Of a stretch of 64,000 nt of DNA, positions 60,494-64,000 are shown piece after piece; the first letter of the stretch is position 1; the number at the start of each line of letters is the position of its first letter. The translations under genes were made by a program, and so were the position numbers. Source of the DNA: Bacillota bacterium (GTDB taxonomy: Bacteria; Bacillota; Clostridia; Acetivibrionales; JANLFN01); the NCBI GenBank assembly GCA_023421675.1, contig JAEZTC010000002.1, forward strand, positions 499,639-563,638. The letters are read 5' to 3'. Below the pieces are notes generated by a model. The model had not been told where the DNA came from, did not search any database, and saw only the letters and a list, made by a program, of their open reading frames with translations.

Positions 60494-62277
60494 ATACCCT
60501 CCAAAATGCTGCTTTCAGCAGGAATCTCTGCGTATATATTGAATCCTTTTTCACCATCAGACCCAAATCTGACCGTACCGCATGCATCAGTAATTCTTTG
60601 CTCCATGCCGGTAAGTCCATAACCCTTTTGTATTTCAGTACAGCCAATACCATCATCTGTTATAAGAACCTTTAAATACCCATCTGTCAGTTTTAAAATG
60701 ATTGTCGAATGCTTCGCCTTTCCATGCCTTAATGAGTTTGTAAGAGCTTCCTGGCACAATCTGAATATTGTATCTTTATTTTCAATTTCACAATCCCGAC
60801 TGACTCCTTCTATTATTAATTCGACTTTAATTCCTGATACCTCATATTGCTTTATCATATCCTTTAAACTGTCAATCAGGCTGTTTTGCTCCAGTCTTTC
60901 GTTTTTTATACCGCTTATTGATCTTCTTAGCTCTTTAAGTCCTTCCTTTGCTATAGCTGTAGCTTCCTTCAGCTGCTCATGAGTCTTTTCCGGGTCATTC
61001 CGGCAGGTAATCGAACTTACATTAAGCAGCGTTATCAGTACCGCCATTGTGTGTCCCAGCGTGTCATGAACATCTCTTGCTATCCGGTTTCTTTCCTTTT
61101 CAACAGCCAGTTCCTCTACCGTAAGCGCAGATTGTTTAAGCTGCTCGTTCATTAGGGAAAGTTCTTCATTTACCCTTTGCAGTTCAATATTTTTTCTATT
61201 GTTTTCATTAAGCAAATTTTTATAAGTAGTAATATCATTTAAGGTAATTATTCTTCCAACAATCTCTTTGGAGTTGATTATAATGGGCTTTATGCTTACA
61301 GAAAAGAACCTCTCTCTTGGCTTTTCAAGAACCATTTCTCCATTATAATTAAGTGTATTTGCACTTTTTATTGCATCTATTATTTCTTTGTTATTATTTG
61401 TATCTTTTAAAACTCCTGTCAATTCAGATGCAAAAAGCTTTGCACTTGTATATTTTTTGTTGTTTATATGAAATTTAGAGAAAGATTCCTCAAAAGATCT
61501 GTTGTAATGGACTATTTCATTTGATACATCTGTAACAACAATTGCCTGGCTTAATTTATCGAAAAGGTCGTTCATAGCAACAGGCATTATATCAAGCATA
61601 CGGTACCTAAAGGTAGCAAGAGCAATTATAAATGTAGTTATAGTATACACCGCAGGAAGTATATCAACATTTCTTTCAGCGGTCCACAAATAAGTTATAA
61701 AAACATTATAATCGGCCACTACCCTTATAGCTCTTGGTAAGCCTATAGCGATAAAAAGCAGTATGGATTGAGTTCTTATTTGTCCCTTGTTATTAATTGA
61801 ACGCATAAGCAATATAATGAGAGCGAAGGCAGTATATACATAAGATAACCACATATATACATACCTTGCAAATGTTCGGCTTGAAAAAAGCCCATAAAAA
61901 TTGGTCAACATTCCGCCTATATAAAAAATAATCGGCAGTGCGAAGATCAAAGTCATAATTTTTTTGTTTTTAGTAATTGAGGAGTTTGTAATATACAGTG
62001 TAAAAAGCAGTCCGCTGAGTCCTGTAAAGGACATGCAGAAAAAGAACATCTGCTTGTTAATTCCATCTAAAAATAAGAAATCCAATTTCAGAGTATCATA
62101 TAAAAAAGTAGACTTCAAAATATAATCCCTTAAGGACCATATTAATATTATGACCTGAAAGAATATAAAGCTATACAGCAAAGGTCCTTTTTTACCCTTA
62201 ACAATTGAATATATGATTAAAGAAAGGGACGTAATAGTAGCAAGTGCATTTAAAAGTAATTCGAGACTAAATGGCAT
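60490..62277 (-). CDS. Histidine kinase with 7TM N-terminus, PAS and NarX-type catalytic core
   Basis: The 595-aa protein has seven predicted N-terminal membrane helices (~1-230), a PAS-like region (AIVVTDVSNEIVHYNRSFEE, ~245-350), a coiled coil and a HisKA_3 box (EKERNRIARDVHDTLGHTMA, with the phosphorylated His in VHDTLGH). An ATPase domain follows (EALTNSLRHGKA, ITDDGIGC, GYGLTGM). The 7TM sensor suggests recognition of a membrane or extracellular small molecule. The stop overlaps the regulator start. Confidence 0.92.
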   Translation of the reverse strand: MPFSLELLLNALATITSLSLIIYSIVKGKKGPLLYSFIFFQVIILIWSLRDYILKSTFLYDTLKLDFLFLDGINKQMFFFCMSFTGLSGLLFTLYITNSSITKNKKIMTLIFALPIIFYIGGMLTNFYGLFSSRTFARYVYMWLSYVYTAFALIILLMRSINNKGQIRTQSILLFIAIGLPRAIRVVADYNVFITYLWTAERNVDILPAVYTITTFIIALATFRYRMLDIMPVAMNDLFDKLSQAIVVTDVSNEIVHYNRSFEESFSKFHINNKKYTSAKLFASELTGVLKDTNNNKEIIDAIKSANTLNYNGEMVLEKPRERFFSVSIKPIIINSKEIVGRIITLNDITTYKNLLNENNRKNIELQRVNEELSLMNEQLKQSALTVEELAVEKERNRIARDVHDTLGHTMAVLITLLNVSSITCRNDPEKTHEQLKEATAIAKEGLKELRRSISGIKNERLEQNSLIDSLKDMIKQYEVSGIKVELIIEGVSRDCEIENKDTIFRLCQEALTNSLRHGKAKHSTIILKLTDGYLKVLITDDGIGCTEIQKGYGLTGMEQRITDACGTVRFGSDGEKGFNIYAEIPAESSILEGI

Positions 62278-62413
62278 TTTAGGGCCCCCACAAAATACAT
62301 ATCTTATACCTTTATGATTTCTAATTTATTTTCTTCTAATATATTAACATAAACCGACTTAATCTTGAACAATATAATCCCATATACAACTATACTACAA
62401 CTGGTAAAAAAAA

Positions 62414-63244
62414 CTAGAGTTGTATTTTGTCCACATTACCCTTTCCAAGCTTCACAAGATACACATCCCAATAACGTGCTCCAAGGGAATTGGCAAAATT
62501 TTTATCAAAAACAGCAAAATCAAACCTGTTCCTGCCCTTTATTGCACTTCCGGTATCCATCGCTACTGCATAACCAAGCCCCCGGATATAAAACACGGTT
62601 CCAAAGGGCCAGTACTTGTTGTCGATAGCTATTGATATACCGGGGATTATAGGCTCACCAGAATTTGTAATACCAGCATTGTTGCCGCATTCATCCTTGC
62701 TGGGTGTATAAGCAGTTCCATAAAACTTACCCAGATATTTACCCCTTTCTATTGAGCCTCTTGAGGTAATTCCATTGAAGCTGGTATAGTTTTGTGGTTT
62801 AATACCTGCTGCAGCTGCCGACTTCAAAGAGTTTTGAAGTGCAATATTGTCATCGGTAAGGTCTTTGTTTTTTCGCACAAGCTCTTCATTCTGAGTCTTG
62901 ATTTGATTCATCTGTTTAATAATTTCACTGTTCTGAGCAAGGATTTTATTATATTGATCCCTTATTGCATTATTTTCATTCTGCAGATCCATGCTTTTTT
63001 GAGTTGCGTTTTGCTGATTGTTTACCGAAGTTTTTGCAGTCTGAACTACCTTATAAAGTTCATTTTTTGTGTTATTATAATTCTTAAAAGTTACATAATT
63101 ATTTATACAAAGTGCAGATACCATGATAAACATTAACAATATTACTGCATAATAGCCCCTTGAACCCTTTTCGGTTTTTGTCTCAATGTCTTTTTCTATC
63201 CTGCCATGAGAACTATTATCACTCACAGCTTCACCATCAAACAT
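62414..63244 (-). CDS. Membrane-anchored 3D-domain (cell-wall-binding/lytic) protein
   Basis: The 276-aa protein has a cytoplasmic N-terminal ~35 residues, one membrane helix (YYAVILLMFIMVSALCINN), a coiled coil of about 90 residues and a C-terminal 3D domain (GTAYTPSKDECGNN, AIDNKYWPFGTVFYIRGLGY, MDTGSAIKGRNRFDFAVF). The 3D domain resembles the MltA-type fold and the stationary-phase survival peptidoglycan-acting Sps/YuiC type. GGAGG precedes the ATG. Confidence 0.86.
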   Translation of the reverse strand: MFDGEAVSDNSSHGRIEKDIETKTEKGSRGYYAVILLMFIMVSALCINNYVTFKNYNNTKNELYKVVQTAKTSVNNQQNATQKSMDLQNENNAIRDQYNKILAQNSEIIKQMNQIKTQNEELVRKNKDLTDDNIALQNSLKSAAAAGIKPQNYTSFNGITSRGSIERGKYLGKFYGTAYTPSKDECGNNAGITNSGEPIIPGISIAIDNKYWPFGTVFYIRGLGYAVAMDTGSAIKGRNRFDFAVFDKNFANSLGARYWDVYLVKLGKGNVDKIQL

Positions 63245-63366
63245 TTTTCAACCTCCTTGGTCAATTAAACAAAGTATTTTTTAATTATTTACATTTTTTC
63301 ATTTTCTATTCAGTTTCAATAATTGCCGGGATAAAAAAGGTTTGAATTAATGTATAAAAAAGAATT

Positions 63367-63402
63367 GAAAAAGCCTGCTACAATTTCTTGTAACAGGCTT
63401 TT
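63367..63402 (-). terminator. Terminator of tRNA-Pro
   Basis: AAAAGCCTG(C)TACAA pairs with TTGTA(A)CAGGCTTTT, just downstream of the tRNA on its strand, followed by TTTTTC. Confidence 0.8.
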
Positions 63403-63405
63403 ATA

Positions 63406-63483
63406 TGGTCGGAGTGACTGGATTTGAACCAGCGACCTCTTGCACCCCAAGCAAGCACTCTAGCCAAGCTGAGCCACACCCCG
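63406..63483 (-). tRNA. tRNA-Pro (anticodon GGG)
   Basis: Read on the minus strand: acceptor CGGGGTG/CACTCCG (one G-U), anticodon stem CTTGC/GCAAG with loop TTGGGGT (anticodon GGG), T-arm with GGTTCAAATCC, and encoded ACCA at 63406-63409. It decodes CCC and CCU. Confidence 0.95.
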
Positions 63484-63509
63484 ACGGGTCCATTTAACGT
63501 GCATCATCT

Positions 63510-63538
63510 ATTATAAAGCATATCTTCATAAATCTCAA
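63510..63538 (-). promoter_or_regulatory. Promoter of tRNA-Pro
   Basis: On the minus strand TTGAGA (63533-63538) and TATAAT (63510-63515) are 17 bases apart, about 27 bases before the tRNA. Confidence 0.72.
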
Positions 63539-63670
63539 GAGGTTTTTTCATCCTTTAATTCTCGATTTTTAACAATTCCTTTTATTTAACAATATATTAT
63601 AAGATACATATTTGTTTTTTCTAACTTTTCATGTTAAAATTCACCTATATTAATTATAAAGGATGAATTT

Positions 63671-63832
63671 ATGAAGCCAAAAACAACAATGAACTTAAAT
63701 TTTTTTTCAAGTGCTTGCTTTTTAATCGCTGCTATTTGTTTCGCTGCTGATAAAAATTATTCATTAACATTTCTTTATTTTGCCTTATCTGCATGTTTCC
63801 TAAGTATTGGACTCTCATTAAAAAAGAAATAA
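63671..63832 (+). CDS. Small two-helix membrane protein
   Basis: A 53-aa ORF starting behind AAAGGATG (MKPKTTMNLN...) has two hydrophobic helices (FFSSACFLIAAICFAA and LTFLYFALSACFLSIGLSL) and ends in KKK. No family recognised. It lies alone between tRNA-Pro and the rRNA operon. Confidence 0.6.
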   Translation: MKPKTTMNLNFFSSACFLIAAICFAADKNYSLTFLYFALSACFLSIGLSLKKK

Positions 63833-63879
63833 AAATCTATGTAAAAGTAGAAATTACAATTATACAAAATAACATAAAC

Positions 63880-63909
63880 AAAGCCCCGTGATATGCTCAC
63901 AGGGCTTTG
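63880..63909 (-). terminator. Terminator of rRNA operon
   Basis: AAAGCCC (63880-63886) pairs with GGGCTTT (63902-63908) with further pairing of CGTGA/TCACA inside; on the minus strand TTTGTTTATG follows, 8 bases past the 5S 3' end. Confidence 0.8.
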
Positions 63910-63916
63910 ATATAAA

Positions 63917-64000
63917 TCTGGCAGAGACCTACTTTACCGGGCCGTCACCAGCCAAGTATCATCGGCACTGAGAAGCTTAACTGCCGTGTTCGGTATGGGA
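63917..64000 (-). rRNA. 5S rRNA, 3' part (runs off the window)
   Basis: Read on the minus strand the edge begins TCCCATACCGAACACGGCAG, continues with TTAAGCTTCTCAGTGCCGAT and ends TAGGTCTCTGCCAGA, the conserved 3' two-thirds of 5S rRNA. Its 5' end and the rest of the rRNA operon lie beyond base 64000. Confidence 0.95.

Overview
The window comes from a low-G+C, spore-forming, Gram-positive bacterium of the Clostridia. Evidence for this is the AT-rich sequence, strong GGAGG ribosome sites, many TTG/GTG starts, spoIIM, ytfJ, cwlD-like and dacF-like genes, and an IspH-ribosomal S1 fusion. The gene set resembles the Ruminiclostridium / cellulolytic clostridia group; that placement is inference from gene content, not from a marker comparison.

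1-4.8 kb is an accessory, decaying region: a WYL regulator cut by the window edge, a DJ-1/PfpI gene, a broken second PfpI copy, two copies of a structured repeat without a transposase or nuclease gene, two lipoproteins, a tiny His/Gly/Phe/Pro-rich protein and a truncated cytidine-deaminase-like gene. 4.8-10.4 kb holds a MATE exporter, a MerR-ABC operon behind a MerR-type promoter with a 19-bp spacer, and murD. A degenerate copy of the murD 3' end lies on the far side of the MerR-ABC operon.

10.5-14.9 kb looks like an island next to tRNA-Leu(CAG). The tRNA 3' end and its terminator are duplicated, followed by a LytTR regulator (apparent CTG start), a small membrane protein and an 808-aa SLH-domain surface protein that is clearly richer in G+C than its surroundings. 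14.9-30.2 kb holds small functional units: a nucleoid-associated protein, an L,D-transpeptidase, lipoproteins, a PadR operon with a consensus promoter and dyad, an MFS exporter, and a run of hydrolase, kinase, VanZ and HEAT-repeat genes. It continues with cell-wall genes (polysaccharide deacetylase, amidase), a divergent WYL pair and cheR.

30.2-42.7 kb is mostly core metabolism on the minus strand: ispH-S1, plsC, cmk, aroH, hutP-like, a BaiN-type flavoprotein, an RpiR regulator, and a three-gene biotin-dependent carboxyltransferase operon (12S-like, 1.3S-like and 5S-like subunits) behind a good sigma-A promoter. 42.9-57.6 kb is division and sporulation housekeeping: rluB, ytfJ, DUF2953, scpBA, trpS, an M50 protease, then dacF-pdp-deoB-xerD-spoIIM-nudF-rnhA-proC. 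This order recalls the Bacillus/Clostridium dacF-drm-ripX-spoIIM-nudF neighbourhood. A 46-aa ORF between nudF and rnhA resembles MciZ, the mother-cell inhibitor of FtsZ.

57.8-64 kb has tRNA-Trp, a GIY-YIG protein, small unknown genes, a NarL-type two-component system, a 3D-domain protein, tRNA-Pro and the 3' part of a 5S rRNA running off the right edge. I found no CRISPR array, complete insertion sequence or obvious prophage. The most unusual items are the structured repeat pair at 1.57 and 3.2 kb, the tRNA-Leu-associated duplication and island, and the MciZ-like small ORF.
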